Below, piece after piece: positions 9,420 to 19,719 of a stretch of DNA of 64,000 bases. The position numbers and the translations under genes are program-made. Position 1 is the first letter of the stretch. The number at the start of each line of letters is the position of its first letter. The notes below the pieces were generated by a model. It was not told the origin of the DNA. It was given only the letters and a program-made list of their open reading frames with translations, and did not search any database. The stretch comes from an uncultured Flavobacteriales bacterium (lineage in GTDB: Bacteria > Bacteroidota > Bacteroidia > Flavobacteriales > Crocinitomicaceae). The stretch spans positions 1 to 64,000 of the forward strand of contig CAMLIF010000006.1 in assembly GCA_946479985.1 (NCBI GenBank), written 5' to 3'.

Positions 9420-10361
9420 ATGAAGATAGGAATCGATATTTTGGGAGGTGATTTTGCACCAAATGCAAACATCGCAGGGGCTGTTCTTGCCTCAAAAGAG
9501 CTTCCCGAAGGAACCGAATTGGTATTGATTGGAGACCAGGAGAGTATTCGTTCTGGTCTACTGGCATTGAATGTTTCGGAGGACGATTTTAGTATTGTCC
9601 ATGCTCCGGATGTCATTACAATGCACGATCACCCCACGCGCGCAATTCCTCAAAAACCAAACAGCAGTATTGCTATCGGGTTTGATTTATTGGCGAAGGG
9701 TGAAATCGACGTATTTGCGAGTACCGGTAATACCGGGGCTATGCTCGTTGGCGCAATCTATAAAGTCAACACTATTCCGGGGGTAATTCGTCCGTGTATA
9801 ACTTCTGTTCTGCCTACTGCAGACGGAAAATCATCCATTCTTCTTGATGTTGGTTCAAATGCAGATTGCAAGGCAGATGTCCTTTATCAATTTGCAATTC
9901 TCGGCGCTCTGTATGCAAAAAACGTATATGGTATTGAGAATCCGCGTGTTGCATTACTCAATATCGGTGAAGAACCTTCGAAAGGGAATTTGCTTACTTT
10001 GGCTGCGCATCAGCTTCTGGCAGATTCCGATGAAGTGAATTTTGTTGGTAACGTTGAAGGACGTGACCTTTTCACAGGTATTGCCGACGTAATTGTTTGC
10101 GACGGTTTCACCGGAAATGTGGTACTGAAAGAAGCGGAAGGAATTTATACATTAATGCGTAAAAGAGGTATTCGTGATGAATACTTCGACCGTTTCAATT
10201 ATGAAAATTATGGTGGAACACCAATCTTAGGTGTGAAAGGTAATGTGATAATCGGACACGGAATCTCAAACGACATTGCTGTAAAAAGTATGTTACTTCA
10301 CTCTCATGAAGTAGCAAAATCAAACTTGGCAGTACATATTAACGAAGCTTTTAATCAGTAA
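9420..10361 (+). CDS. plsX: phosphate acyltransferase PlsX
   Basis: Converts acyl-ACP to acyl-phosphate, the acyl donor for PlsY in phospholipid synthesis; a peripheral membrane enzyme. 313 residues, usual length. Visible motifs: [19 protein letters not shown] at the N-terminus, [14 protein letters not shown] near residue 100, [19 protein letters not shown] near 140, GNVEGRDLF and [18 protein letters not shown] near 220-240. Starts 29 bases after rpmF and ends 1 base before fabH, so it belongs to the same transcript. Confidence 0.97.
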   Translation: MKIGIDILGGDFAPNANIAGAVLASKELPEGTELVLIGDQESIRSGLLALNVSEDDFSIVHAPDVITMHDHPTRAIPQKPNSSIAIGFDLLAKGEIDVFASTGNTGAMLVGAIYKVNTIPGVIRPCITSVLPTADGKSSILLDVGSNADCKADVLYQFAILGALYAKNVYGIENPRVALLNIGEEPSKGNLLTLAAHQLLADSDEVNFVGNVEGRDLFTGIADVIVCDGFTGNVVLKEAEGIYTLMRKRGIRDEYFDRFNYENYGGTPILGVKGNVIIGHGISNDIAVKSMLLHSHEVAKSNLAVHINEAFNQ

Positions 10362-10362
10362 A

Positions 10363-11352
10363 ATGAGTAAAATAACTGCAGCTATTACAGGAGTTTGCGG
10401 CTACTTGCCGGAAGAAATAGTTACCAATGATGATCTGGCGAAAATCATAGATACATCAGACGAATGGATTACTTCCAGAACAGGAATCAAAGAGCGCAGG
10501 ATACTTCGCGACGGTGCCAGTTCAGATATCGCAGCAGCTGCAGTTGAAGGCTTATTGAAGAAAACAAATACCGACCCGATGGATATTGAGTTGGTTATTG
10601 TGGCTACAGTAACTCCCGACTATCCTTTCCCAAGTACAGCAAACGTGGTTTGTGACAAAGTGGGAATGAAAAACGCCTGGGGTTACGACCTAATTGCTGC
10701 CTGCTCCGGATTCATCTATGCTCTTTCTACGGGAGCTTCTTTTATTGAATCAGGAAAACATAAAAAAATTATTGTAGTTGGTGTTGACAAAATGAGCTCC
10801 ATTTTAGATTACGAAGACCGCACAACTTGTGTGATCTTTGGAGATGGCGGCGGCGCAGTTTTGCTTGAACCGAATACAGAAGGATTAGGAGTAATGGATT
10901 CCATTCTTCGTTCTGATGGTTCCGGAAGACAATATTTATTGCAGCCTGCCGGTGGTTCCGCGAACCCTCCAACCCACGAAACTGTTGAACAGCGTTTACA
11001 TTTCGTGAAACAAGAAGGTAAGCAGGTGTTCAAATTTGCTGTTACCAATATGGCTGAAGTTTCTGCCGAAATAATGGAACGTAACAACCTCACCGCAGAA
11101 GATGTAGACTGGTTGGTTCCGCATCAGGCAAATTTGCGTATCATTGATGCTACTGCCGACAGAATGGGGCTACCAAAAGAAAAAGTAATGGTGAACATTC
11201 AGCGTTACGGAAACACAACTGCCGGTACATTACCATTGTGCCTGTGGGACTGGGAACCTCAATTGAAAAAAGGCGACAAACTCATTCTTTCTGCCTTTGG
11301 CGGCGGATTTACTTGGGGCGCTGTATATTTAACCTGGGCTTATAACTCATAA
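10363..11352 (+). CDS. fabH: beta-ketoacyl-ACP synthase III
   Basis: Condenses a primer acyl-CoA with malonyl-ACP to begin fatty-acid synthesis. All three catalytic residues are visible: Cys114 in [10 protein letters not shown], the His in VPHQANLRI and the Asn in [10 protein letters not shown]. 329 residues, full length. Primer choice (acetyl or branched) cannot be read reliably. Follows plsX with a one-base gap and precedes accB, which supplies malonyl-CoA, so the cluster covers consecutive steps. Confidence 0.97.
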   Translation: MSKITAAITGVCGYLPEEIVTNDDLAKIIDTSDEWITSRTGIKERRILRDGASSDIAAAAVEGLLKKTNTDPMDIELVIVATVTPDYPFPSTANVVCDKVGMKNAWGYDLIAACSGFIYALSTGASFIESGKHKKIIVVGVDKMSSILDYEDRTTCVIFGDGGGAVLLEPNTEGLGVMDSILRSDGSGRQYLLQPAGGSANPPTHETVEQRLHFVKQEGKQVFKFAVTNMAEVSAEIMERNNLTAEDVDWLVPHQANLRIIDATADRMGLPKEKVMVNIQRYGNTTAGTLPLCLWDWEPQLKKGDKLILSAFGGGFTWGAVYLTWAYNS

Positions 11353-11399
11353 TTGAAAAATAAGGAAAGCACTGCTTTCGAGCATAAAAACTGAAACGT

Positions 11400-11876
11400 A
11401 TGAATCTAAATGAAATTCAAGATCTGATCAAGTTTGTTTCTAAATCAGGTGTAACAGAAGTGGAAATCGAACAAAAAGATTTCAAGATCACTATCAAGGC
11501 TGAGAAGAAAAGTGACTCTCAAATTATCGTTCAAGCAGCAGCTCCGGCTATCGCAGCTCCGGTTGCAGCTCCTGCCCCGGTAGCGGCTCCAGCGGCTCCA
11601 GTTGCAGCAGCTCCTGCAGCAGATGAAAACGCCGGATTAATTACAGTTAAATCTCCAATGATCGGAACGTTCTACCGTTCTTCTGGACCAGATAAAGATG
11701 CATTTGTTTCTGTTGGTCAAACAATCAATAAAGGTGATACAATCTGCATCATTGAAGCAATGAAATTGTTCAATGAGATTGAAGCAGAGATCTCAGGTAA
11801 AATCGTTAAAGTATTGGTAGATGATGCATCTCCTGTAGAATACGACCAACCATTATTTTTGGTAGATCCTGCTTAA
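11400..11876 (+). CDS. accB: acetyl-CoA carboxylase biotin carboxyl carrier protein
   Basis: 158 residues. N-terminal domain with NLNEIQDLIKFVSKSGVTEVE, then an Ala/Pro-rich flexible linker (residues about 48-75), then the biotinyl domain with the attachment motif EAMKLFNEIEA; the Lys of EAMKL is the biotinylation site. Carries carboxybiotin between AccC and the carboxyltransferase. Directly followed by accC, 47 bases away, as in most bacteria. Confidence 0.97.
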   Translation: MNLNEIQDLIKFVSKSGVTEVEIEQKDFKITIKAEKKSDSQIIVQAAAPAIAAPVAAPAPVAAPAAPVAAAPAADENAGLITVKSPMIGTFYRSSGPDKDAFVSVGQTINKGDTICIIEAMKLFNEIEAEISGKIVKVLVDDASPVEYDQPLFLVDPA

Positions 11877-11923
11877 GCAGTAACAAGACCTTGTGTCGAA
11901 CGTTTGAAATAAACAAATAGACT

Positions 11924-13258
11924 ATGTTTAAAAAAATACTTATTGCCAACCGTGGTGAGATAGCTTTACGTGTCATTCGTACATGCAAAGAAATGGGAAT
12001 CAAAACTGTTGCTGTATATTCAACCGCTGATAAAGACAGCTTACCTGTACGTTTTGCAGATGAAGCAGTTTGTATCGGACCACCAATGAGCTCAAAATCG
12101 TATTTATCGATCCCGAATATTATTGCTGCTGCAGAAATTACAAATGCAGATGCTATTCATCCGGGTTACGGTTTCTTATCAGAAAACGCAAAATTCTCTC
12201 GAGTTTGTCAGGAACACGGAATCAAATTTATTGGTGCTTTGCCCGAGCAAATCGAAGGAATGGGAGATAAAGCTACTGCAAAAGCAACAATGATTGCCGC
12301 AGGAGTTCCGTGTATTCCCGGTTCAGTAGGCTTATTGGCAGATTTGGATGATGCACGTAAAAATGCAGCTCAGATTGTTTACCCGGTAATTCTGAAAGCT
12401 ACCGCAGGTGGTGGTGGAAAAGGAATGCGCATTGTCTGGAAAGACGAAGAATTGGAAGCCGCCTGGGATTCTGCACGTCAGGAAGCCGCGGCAGCATTCG
12501 GTAACGACGGAATCTACATGGAGAAATTCATTGAAGAGCCGCGTCACATCGAAATCCAGATTGCAGGTGACCAGTACGGTAATGCTTGTCACCTTTCAGA
12601 GCGTGACTGTTCTATCCAACGTCGTCACCAGAAATTGGTAGAAGAAACTCCATCTCCATTCATGACTGACGAATTGCGTGAGCGCATGGGGGATGCAGCA
12701 ATTAAAGCCGCTAAAGCAGTGAACTACGAAGGCGTTGGAACCGTAGAGTTTTTGGTTGACAAAAACCGTGATTTCTACTTCATGGAAATGAACACGCGTA
12801 TCCAGGTTGAGCATACTATTACAGAAGAAGTAATTGACTACGATTTGATCAAAGAACAGATCAAGATCGCTGCAGGACATAAAATTTCAGGAAAGAACTA
12901 CTTACCGCATTTGCACGCTATTCAGTGTCGTATCAACGCAGAAGATCCGTTCAACGATTTCCGCCCTTCACCGGGAAAAATAATCAGCTATCATTCACCG
13001 GGCGGACATGGAGTTCGTATCGACACGCATGCATACGCCGGTTATGTGATTCCATCGAATTACGATTCAATGATCGGTAAACTGATCGTTGTTGCGCAAA
13101 CGCGTGAAGAAGCTATCCTGAAAATGAAACGCGCTTTGGATGAGTATATCATCGAAGGTGTAAAAACAACTATTCCATTCCATCAAAAACTAATGGATGA
13201 TCCACAATTCAGAGCCGGTAATTTTACCACTAAGTTTATGGAAACATTCGAGTTTTAA
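11924..13258 (+). CDS. accC: acetyl-CoA carboxylase, biotin carboxylase subunit
   Basis: ATP-grasp enzyme that carboxylates the biotin on AccB. 444 residues. Starts [25 protein letters not shown], has the glycine-rich ATP loop [12 protein letters not shown], the HIEIQ segment, [15 protein letters not shown] and the catalytic [14 protein letters not shown]. Ends with the biotin-carboxylase C-domain ([17 protein letters not shown]). Closed by a terminator at 13282. The carboxyltransferase genes (accA, accD) are not in the window. Confidence 0.97.
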   Translation: MFKKILIANRGEIALRVIRTCKEMGIKTVAVYSTADKDSLPVRFADEAVCIGPPMSSKSYLSIPNIIAAAEITNADAIHPGYGFLSENAKFSRVCQEHGIKFIGALPEQIEGMGDKATAKATMIAAGVPCIPGSVGLLADLDDARKNAAQIVYPVILKATAGGGGKGMRIVWKDEELEAAWDSARQEAAAAFGNDGIYMEKFIEEPRHIEIQIAGDQYGNACHLSERDCSIQRRHQKLVEETPSPFMTDELRERMGDAAIKAAKAVNYEGVGTVEFLVDKNRDFYFMEMNTRIQVEHTITEEVIDYDLIKEQIKIAAGHKISGKNYLPHLHAIQCRINAEDPFNDFRPSPGKIISYHSPGGHGVRIDTHAYAGYVIPSNYDSMIGKLIVVAQTREEAILKMKRALDEYIIEGVKTTIPFHQKLMDDPQFRAGNFTTKFMETFEF

Positions 13259-13281
13259 GGAATACAACTTTATAACATACA

Positions 13282-13313
13282 AAAGGATTCATCGAAAGGT
13301 GGATCCTTTTTTG
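13282..13313 (+). terminator. rho-independent terminator after accC
   Basis: AAAGGAT near 13282-13288 pairs with ATCCTTT near 13303-13309 across a loop containing ATCGAAAGG, followed by a T-run. It ends the fatty-acid cluster. Confidence 0.8.
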
Positions 13314-13351
13314 TTTGCATGTCTCCGTCCTAAAATAAGTTGGCACAATTT

Positions 13352-13365
13352 ATCGCGTCCGCGAT
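13352..13365. repeat. short GC-rich inverted repeat in intergenic DNA
   Basis: ATCGCG-TC-CGCGAT, more GC-rich than its surroundings, in the 165-base stretch between the accC terminator and the sigma-factor promoter. The preceding TAAAATAAGTTGGCACA loosely recalls the ends of IS3-type elements, but no transposase remains. Meaning uncertain. Confidence 0.3.
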
Positions 13366-13408
13366 CCTTAACCGGAAATCAGCCCTCTTTTAGTGAGAAT
13401 AAATATTT

Positions 13409-13441
13409 TTTGAAAAAAAGCTTTATTTCGCTGTAACTTTA
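13409..13441 (+). promoter_or_regulatory. candidate promoter of the ECF sigma operon
   Basis: TTTG (13409-13412), 21 bases, then TAACTTTA (13434-13441), one base off TAnnTTTG. The ATG of the sigma gene is 37 bases downstream. Confidence 0.45.
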
Positions 13442-13478
13442 TTCCATTGAGATAGTCTTACCAACAGTTACTTTATTT

Positions 13479-13964
13479 ATGACTACGAAAGAATACAATA
13501 ATAGTGTTGATTTATATGCAGATCCGATCTACCGGTTTGTACTGAAGCATATAAAAAACGCCATGTTGTCTCAGGACGTAGTTCAGGAAACATTTGCGAA
13601 AGTATGGGAGAAACACCAGGACATTTCTGTTGAAAAAGCGAAGTCCTATTTGTTTACAACAGCTTACCATACGTTGATTGATGTCATAAAGAAAGAAAAC
13701 AAGAGCGCAACAATAGATGAGAAAACGGTAATGCCCGTAACTCAAAGCAAGGAAAACTTCGATTTACAGGAAATCCTTACAGAAGCTTTGGACCGTTTAC
13801 CGGAAATTCAGAAATCGGTAATTATGCTGCGCGATTACGAAGGTTACGCCTACGATGAAATTGCCGAAATAACCGGTTTAAATGAATCGCAGGTGAAAGT
13901 ATACATATTCAGAGGCCGACAAACGTTGAAGGCCTATTTAAAAAACATGGAATTAGTAGCATGA
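13479..13964 (+). CDS. ECF-type RNA polymerase sigma factor
   Basis: 161 residues, usual ECF length. Region 2: DLYADPIYRFVLKHIKNAMLS then DVVQETFAKVWEKHQDI (sigma2, residues about 10-55). Region 4: LDRLPEIQKSVIMLRDYEGY followed by YDEIAEITGLNESQVKVYIFRGRQTLKAYL (helix-turn-helix, residues about 105-155). Its TGA overlaps the ATG of the next gene (ATGA), so the two are translationally coupled, the classical arrangement of an ECF sigma factor and its membrane anti-sigma factor. The signal that activates it is not evident. Confidence 0.92.
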   Translation: MTTKEYNNSVDLYADPIYRFVLKHIKNAMLSQDVVQETFAKVWEKHQDISVEKAKSYLFTTAYHTLIDVIKKENKSATIDEKTVMPVTQSKENFDLQEILTEALDRLPEIQKSVIMLRDYEGYAYDEIAEITGLNESQVKVYIFRGRQTLKAYLKNMELVA

Positions 13965-14983
13965 TAACAAGAGAAAATTACGAAGTGTTCTACATCGATT
14001 TTCTGGATGGTAATCTATCTGAGGAAATGGAATCGGCATTTCTGTCTTTTCTGGAAGCGAATCCTGATCTTCAGTTAGAGGAAGCATTGCCTGCTTTAAA
14101 TCCATCCGATGAATCGTTAAGCGCTTTCGAAAAGCAGTTGCTTAAAAAAGAAGAAGACAAACCATTGATCATTTCAATGGAAACTATTGAGTATGCATTA
14201 GTTGCCCAACTCGAAGGTCAATTAACTAAAGACGAAGAAAAAAATCTTCAGCTGTGGTTGATGAACCACCCTGCATATCAAACAGAACAGGCCCTTTATG
14301 CCAAAACCGTTCTTACAGCTTCAACTATTTCATTTGAAAACAAAAAAGATCTTTACCAGCATACACGCATTATTCCATTATGGTTAAGCACTTCTGCGGC
14401 AGCTGCTTCTGTTGCGCTGATCATAGGAATTTCTGCACTCTATTCCCCTGAAAAATGGAATCTCTCACTTCCGAATACTCCGAACTTCAGTAAGTACTCT
14501 ATACAAAAAGATACCAACGGGGACGAACACAAAATTGATTTTAAAAACGATCAATCGGATAATGGAAATAACGGCACACAGGCAAAACACCTGTATAAAA
14601 CTTCCAAACAGGAGAATGCACCGTTAGCCGAGAACAATTTCAGGGAAGAGAAAAAAGAAAATAAGGAAAACAAAGAAAATCAGCAAACACCGAACAAGAA
14701 TATCACAAATGATCGCGGAAGTTTATTCCCGAATCAACCGGAAATTGCAAATCGTGTAACAGAAAAAACAGAGATTACACAATCCAATGACCAAATGAGT
14801 TCTTACGTTGCATACGGCTCAATGAGTAACCCGATTGAACCAATTACAACCGGTTTGTCGAAACAATTTAAAACCGACATTGATTTCCGACGTCAAAAAG
14901 AAACAACAGAATCTGATCCTTCAGGTTTCTATCTGAAAATCGGCAAATTCGAGATTCTCCACAAAAAAGGAGGAAAAAACTAG
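13961..14983 (+). CDS. anti-sigma-factor-like membrane protein
   Basis: 340 residues. A cytoplasmic N-terminal part of about 145 residues (acidic, two similar stretches: DGNLSEEMESAFLSFLEANP near residue 15 and EGQLTKDEEKNLQLWLMNHP near 88, suggesting an internal duplication of a small helical unit), one transmembrane helix near residues 146-168 (LSTSAAAASVALIIGIS), then a long polar, Asn/Lys/Glu-rich periplasmic part. The start overlaps the sigma gene by 4 bases. I infer an anti-sigma role from overlap and topology; no zinc (ZAS) motif is present. The ELxxYLDGxLs-like stretch is common in Bacteroidota anti-sigma proteins. Confidence 0.65.
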   Translation: MITRENYEVFYIDFLDGNLSEEMESAFLSFLEANPDLQLEEALPALNPSDESLSAFEKQLLKKEEDKPLIISMETIEYALVAQLEGQLTKDEEKNLQLWLMNHPAYQTEQALYAKTVLTASTISFENKKDLYQHTRIIPLWLSTSAAAASVALIIGISALYSPEKWNLSLPNTPNFSKYSIQKDTNGDEHKIDFKNDQSDNGNNGTQAKHLYKTSKQENAPLAENNFREEKKENKENKENQQTPNKNITNDRGSLFPNQPEIANRVTEKTEITQSNDQMSSYVAYGSMSNPIEPITTGLSKQFKTDIDFRRQKETTESDPSGFYLKIGKFEILHKKGGKN

Positions 14984-15111
14984 TCTTCTAACGAGAGGGC
15001 TCCAAAGCTTCCCGCAGATGCCTTTAGGTTTAAAATAAGAAAACTGATAACTTTCTGAAGAACCAGAGAAAAGAATATCAATGAACACAAATGCACCCCT
15101 TTCAGACTAAA

Positions 15112-15139
15112 GGTTGTAATTAATTTTACAGCCTTTTTT
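15112..15139 (+). terminator. rho-independent terminator after the anti-sigma gene
   Basis: GGTTGTAA (15112-15119) pairs with TTACAGCC (15126-15133, one wobble pair), then TTTTTT. It separates the sigma transcript from the SpoIIM-MoxR operon that follows. Confidence 0.7.
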
Positions 15140-15222
15140 CGTTTCCTTAGGTTTTGTCGATAAAAAAGAACGAAGAAAGTAACCAAATCAGCAGAAAATC
15201 AATATTTTTAGTTCCTCAAACC

Positions 15223-17145
15223 ATGAAAGAAACTTCCTTCATCGAGCAGAATAAAAAGAAATGGCACAAGTTCCAGCAACTTGCCGCTAATGAAGCTGCC
15301 GATCCCGAAGAATTATCTGATTTATATACTGATATCACCGACGATCTTAGTTACGCACAAACTTTCTACAGTAAGCGCACGGTTCGTGTTTATCTAAATC
15401 AGCTGGCACAGGGAATTCATAACCTGGTTCACCAGGAAAGAAGTGAATCGCTCCGGAAATTATTTACGGTTTGGAAGACTTCCATTCCTTTAGAACTTTA
15501 TCGTTCTCGTAAGAATTTACAATTTGCTTTTATTCTTTCATGCATCTGGATTTTCATTGGCTGTATTACAACCATTAACAACCCGGATTTTGCGAAAGTG
15601 GTGCTTTCGGATCAGTATGTTTCTGTTACCAACGAATTTATTGCAAAGGGAAATCCGCTCGACATCTACCAAAGCCAGAGTCAGCTGGAAATGTTCATTG
15701 ATATTACGCTCAACAATATCCAGGTTGCCTTTCGCTGTTTCATATTCGGGATAGCATTTGGAATAGGAACGCATATTATGTTGATGCAAAACGCTGTCAT
15801 GGTGGGTGTTTTTCAAACATATTTCTACACTAAAGGTGTTTTTCTGGTGGCGTTTCTAACCATTTGGATTCATGGTGCTTTTGAGATCAGTTCAATCGTT
15901 ATTGCCGGAGGTGCCGGAATTACATTAGGAAACGGTTTGCTTTTCCCCGGTTCCTACACCCGGATGCAAAGCTTGCAGTTTGCAGCAAAACGTGGATTGA
16001 AGATCATGATGAGTTTGATTCCGTTCTTCATTGTTGCCGGATTCCTTGAAAGTTACGTAACTCATAATTATGCCGTTCTTAGTGAGTGGTCGAAATGGGT
16101 TTTGATCTTCTTCTGTTTTGCAATCATTGTCTTCTACTTCATTCTTTACCCGATCATTGTTGCTCGCAGAAACCCGCATTTGGTTTATGAGAACGAGCCG
16201 CCGATAAAGAATTTCAAAAGCACATTCAGCCTGGTACGCATGCGTACATTCGGTGAACTGTTCGCTGAATCATTCTCATATTATCGCGTTCACATTGGGA
16301 AAATCATTAAAGCAAACCTCCTTTTCTCAGGACCAATCATCATTGCAATCCTGATTCTTCAGGACACACTTCGTTATACAGATCTTACAGCTCAGCATAC
16401 ATACGATTGGTCGTACCAGCTAAATTTAATTACCGGAACCGACTTCCTGCTGAAAACAGACTGGATTGCCATTTTCGGCTGGAGTATTGTAGCAGCACAG
16501 CTCATCACAACCACATGCTACGGTTTTGTTCATCAGCATGAACCGTTCACCTGGAAGAAAATGATTCGTTTCAATTACAGTAAACTTCCGCTTGTATATG
16601 TTGGAAGTCTGCTCTTTTTCGCAATTATTTTCCTCGTTCCCTGGTATTATTACACCATTCTCTTCTTCATTGCCCCATTATTTGTGTTAACATGCGTTAC
16701 ACCGGCGCTGGGAGAAGAATCTTTCTTCCGCCGATTGGGGAACGGTTTCAAATTCAGTATGCAGTCTTACGGAACGCTGCTTCTGACTTTCCTGCTCTAT
16801 TCATTCATTATTTTCCTTTTTGCGCAGCTCATTGCCGGTGTTTTCAGTTACCAGGACAACTATTTCGTTAAAGAGCCCATGCTTCCCGACTTGCTGGACG
16901 TTTTGGCCAAATTCGTTTCGTACATTTCACGCCATTATACAGATAACTTTATGGTTCCGGGCAACATTGTCCGCCAGATCGTTTACATTCTTTTCATTCT
17001 CTTCACAATGCCGTTATTTGTCATTATGCTTGGCTTTGTCTTTTATACGGTTAGAGAAAAAGAAACCGCATTCGGGCTGAAGAAAGAGTTTGAAAAATTC
17101 GGAAAACGCAAACGTACACAGGAAACAAAAATAGATTTTGATTAA
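15223..17145 (+). CDS. SpoIIM-family integral membrane protein
   Basis: 640 residues. The N-terminal soluble part (MKETSFIEQNKKKWHKFQQL, then DLYTDITDDLSYAQTFYSKRTVRVYLNQLA) and the following membrane domain match the stage II sporulation protein M family found in non-sporulating Bacteroidota next to MoxR and DUF58 genes. About ten hydrophobic segments are visible, the second half (from about residue 350) forming a further multi-helix domain. An upstream TTG at 15154 extends the frame, but the ATG at 15223 gives the conserved MxETxFIEQN start and is preferred. First gene of a five-gene operon; it overlaps the next by 8 bases. Its role in this operon is not established. Confidence 0.8.
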   Translation: MKETSFIEQNKKKWHKFQQLAANEAADPEELSDLYTDITDDLSYAQTFYSKRTVRVYLNQLAQGIHNLVHQERSESLRKLFTVWKTSIPLELYRSRKNLQFAFILSCIWIFIGCITTINNPDFAKVVLSDQYVSVTNEFIAKGNPLDIYQSQSQLEMFIDITLNNIQVAFRCFIFGIAFGIGTHIMLMQNAVMVGVFQTYFYTKGVFLVAFLTIWIHGAFEISSIVIAGGAGITLGNGLLFPGSYTRMQSLQFAAKRGLKIMMSLIPFFIVAGFLESYVTHNYAVLSEWSKWVLIFFCFAIIVFYFILYPIIVARRNPHLVYENEPPIKNFKSTFSLVRMRTFGELFAESFSYYRVHIGKIIKANLLFSGPIIIAILILQDTLRYTDLTAQHTYDWSYQLNLITGTDFLLKTDWIAIFGWSIVAAQLITTTCYGFVHQHEPFTWKKMIRFNYSKLPLVYVGSLLFFAIIFLVPWYYYTILFFIAPLFVLTCVTPALGEESFFRRLGNGFKFSMQSYGTLLLTFLLYSFIIFLFAQLIAGVFSYQDNYFVKEPMLPDLLDVLAKFVSYISRHYTDNFMVPGNIVRQIVYILFILFTMPLFVIMLGFVFYTVREKETAFGLKKEFEKFGKRKRTQETKIDFD

Positions 17146-18049
17146 ACGTTTCCTCCATATCGTACTTTGCCTGGTTGTCTCAGGTTCTCTTTTTGCACAA
17201 AAACAAACTGAAAAACCCGTTGCCAAAGAATGGAAAAAGATTCACAAGCAAGTTGGTTACGATAAAAGCGATAAATACAAAGGCCCGCAAAAAGGCGATT
17301 ACACTTATCCGAAAGATTTAGACCAGGACCCCGTTCGCTCATCTTCTTCAACGCATGGTTCCAATTACGTGATTCAGCCTTACCAGGGAAAACCATATTC
17401 TCCGCAGCAAATTCAGAGCGGGAAAGCCATTCCTAAAAACCCAAAAGGCGATAAAAGCGGAACCTTAAAAGGCGATCCAAACATTGTAAAACCGGAACCC
17501 GCAGAATTCCCCGAGGAAGAAGAGGAAGAAGAACCGCAGTATTCTACGAACAGTTCGAATTCATCATCCAGCTATAACAGCAACGACGTTTCCTGGGATG
17601 GATGGAGTACGGTTGGGATCATTGTTTTGATACTGCTCGGATTATTCATCATTTACCTCATCATTACAAGCATAAAACCAGGCGAAAAAACCATTCCGTT
17701 CGAACCTTTGGAAGAAGACATGAACCCCGAGACCATTTCTAAAACAGAATTGGAATTGCGTTTGGAAGAAGCTGAGGCCGGCGGGAATTACAAAGAATGT
17801 GTGCGGATCTATTTCCTTTTCGCCATGAAAGAATTGCTGAACCGCAAAATGCTTTACTGGAAGAAGGAAAAAACAAATATGCACTATATCATCGAAATGC
17901 AGGGCAAACCCGGTGTTTCCGAGTTCGAAAAAATTGTTTCCAATTACGATATTGTTTGGTACGGTGATTACGAAATAGACCGTGATGCATATTATGATAT
18001 TCTACCTGATCTGGTAAGTGCTTATAAAAAACTGGAAGGATTGAAATGA
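17138..18049 (+). CDS. DUF4129-like protein with signal peptide
   Basis: 303 residues. A signal peptide (IKRFLHIVLCLVVSGSLFAQ), a polar Lys/Pro/Ser-rich region with an acidic EEEEEEE stretch near residue 130, one transmembrane helix near 150-172 (GIIVLILLGLFIIYLIITS), then a cytoplasmic domain with ELRLEEAEAGGNYKECVRIYFLFAMKELLNRKMLYW. That last motif (a helical pair ending before K/W-rich sequence) resembles DUF4129 domains in MoxR operons. The only start giving the signal peptide is a TTG that overlaps the 3' end of the SpoIIM gene, so it is probably translated by coupling. It overlaps the next gene by 4 bases. Confidence 0.7.
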   Translation: MIKRFLHIVLCLVVSGSLFAQKQTEKPVAKEWKKIHKQVGYDKSDKYKGPQKGDYTYPKDLDQDPVRSSSSTHGSNYVIQPYQGKPYSPQQIQSGKAIPKNPKGDKSGTLKGDPNIVKPEPAEFPEEEEEEEPQYSTNSSNSSSSYNSNDVSWDGWSTVGIIVLILLGLFIIYLIITSIKPGEKTIPFEPLEEDMNPETISKTELELRLEEAEAGGNYKECVRIYFLFAMKELLNRKMLYWKKEKTNMHYIIEMQGKPGVSEFEKIVSNYDIVWYGDYEIDRDAYYDILPDLVSAYKKLEGLK

Positions 18050-19719
18050 ATAAACGAATAATCATAGCGCTTGCATCCCTGGTACTCTTTGTAGTACTGG
18101 TTCTTTGGTTATTTGATAGTGGCGGTTCTTCATCCTCATCCAAAAATGAAATCTACCATAACTGGGAAACCGAATATGATTTCCGTTCAAAAGAACCCCA
18201 GGACCTGGCGCTTTTCAAGAATTTGTTGCAGGCCCACACCAAAGATTCGTTCTACATTGTAGAAAAATACGAACAGCTTAAAACCATCAAAAAATTAGAC
18301 AGCTGTACCTTTCTTTTCGTTTCGAATGACCTGTACATGGACCAGGGAATTTTGGAAGAACTAACCAAACACGTATACGCGGGTTCAAATATGTTCCTTT
18401 CATTCGAAACCATTAATGCGGAAAGTTATCCTTCCTTTTTTGAACCCAATGCGCTTTCGTGGGAATACAATGATAAATTCTATCAATGGGTCGGAGATAC
18501 TTCTTTGTGTTATTCGACAGTTTATCAAAATGATACCTTAACCGACGACTGGTACATTTTCAATGAGAAAAACATTCGCGATACAACGTATAAGGCATAC
18601 ATGTTTGCGGTTAACAAACCAACGGCTTTCTATATGAAGCTCGGGAAAGGAAAAATGCATTTCCATACCAATCCGAAGCTTTTTAAGAACTACCAGGTTG
18701 TAACACGAAACGGGTACGCACATGCTGCGGCTATTTTGAAGTACGTTCCGAAAAATCGTCCCGTAGTTGTTCTTGCATTTGCACTTCCGCCAAAAGAAGA
18801 ACCGTTCGATCCGTTTAACCAGGGCGAAGGAGAATTACAACGCGACAATTCCTATCTGCAATTTATCATTCAAAATGATGCGCTGCGGACGGCATTCTTC
18901 TTTGTAATGGGACTCATTGCGCTATTCATTATTTTCAGAACGAAGCGAAAAGAAAATGTGATTGAAGGACTTGCCCCGAAACGAAACATGTCCATTGCTT
19001 TTGTTGAAACGCTAAGCAGTATTTACTTATCGAAAAACTCCCCCATCGGAGTGCTGCAACTGATGCGCAGAAATTTCTATACCCAGGTTAACCGCTATTT
19101 CTATATTGATCTTCACAGACCTGAAAAGCGCGAAGAGAATATTCAGCGCCTGATAGAAAAAACCGGTTATCCGGCAGAAGATGTGAAAGAATTGGTGCGA
19201 TTGCTTGATCCTCGAAAAAATGATGTGAATAATGCGCATTTAGGGCTGGTATATCGAAAAATAAACGAATTCTATCGAAAAACCGGAGTTCGCAAAGAAT
19301 ATGATAAGGTATTTATTGCCGGAAAAAAACTGGAACTGCACAGATCTGCCCTCATTGGTGGAACAGCATTTCTTTTTGCTATGATGATTTTCCTGAAAGG
19401 ACTGCAATTACTGATTGTAGGAGGTGGAACCGGGATCGTGGTGGCAATGGTCGGAAGCTTCCTGTTATTCTTAACAGCGCGTTTGATCCTCGTTCCGGTA
19501 TTGGTAGTAAACGACGAGCAGCTCATTTACAACAAACTCATTTGGGGTAAAACCATTTTGAATATAAAGGAATCGATCAACACAACCGTTCACAAAACAC
19601 ACACTGAATTTACTTCAGAAAACAGCGGTACAATCCGCATCTCAAACGGCTTATTGTCTAAGAGAAGCAAGTACGCGCTCAACCAGATTATAGAACACAT
19701 CAAACGTAAAACAGCATGA
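18046..19719 (+). CDS. DUF4350-like membrane protein
   Basis: 557 residues. N-terminal membrane anchor (IIIALASLVLFVVLVLWLF), a periplasmic domain (residues about 30-280) with CTFLFVSNDLYMD and an FEPNAL segment that fits the DUF4350 fold, a second transmembrane helix near residue 285-300, a cytoplasmic part, and a further hydrophobic pair at about 440-485. DUF4350 proteins are typical members of MoxR operons and have no defined function. Starts and ends in 4-base overlaps (ATGA) with its neighbours, showing tight coupling. Confidence 0.7.
   Translation: MNKRIIIALASLVLFVVLVLWLFDSGGSSSSSKNEIYHNWETEYDFRSKEPQDLALFKNLLQAHTKDSFYIVEKYEQLKTIKKLDSCTFLFVSNDLYMDQGILEELTKHVYAGSNMFLSFETINAESYPSFFEPNALSWEYNDKFYQWVGDTSLCYSTVYQNDTLTDDWYIFNEKNIRDTTYKAYMFAVNKPTAFYMKLGKGKMHFHTNPKLFKNYQVVTRNGYAHAAAILKYVPKNRPVVVLAFALPPKEEPFDPFNQGEGELQRDNSYLQFIIQNDALRTAFFFVMGLIALFIIFRTKRKENVIEGLAPKRNMSIAFVETLSSIYLSKNSPIGVLQLMRRNFYTQVNRYFYIDLHRPEKREENIQRLIEKTGYPAEDVKELVRLLDPRKNDVNNAHLGLVYRKINEFYRKTGVRKEYDKVFIAGKKLELHRSALIGGTAFLFAMMIFLKGLQLLIVGGGTGIVVAMVGSFLLFLTARLILVPVLVVNDEQLIYNKLIWGKTILNIKESINTTVHKTHTEFTSENSGTIRISNGLLSKRSKYALNQIIEHIKRKTA

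Noticed and set aside
14980..15186. Minus-strand 68-codon reading frame between the anti-sigma and SpoIIM genes
   Set aside because: Spans the hairpin terminator and the 5' region of the SpoIIM gene; composition does not look coding.
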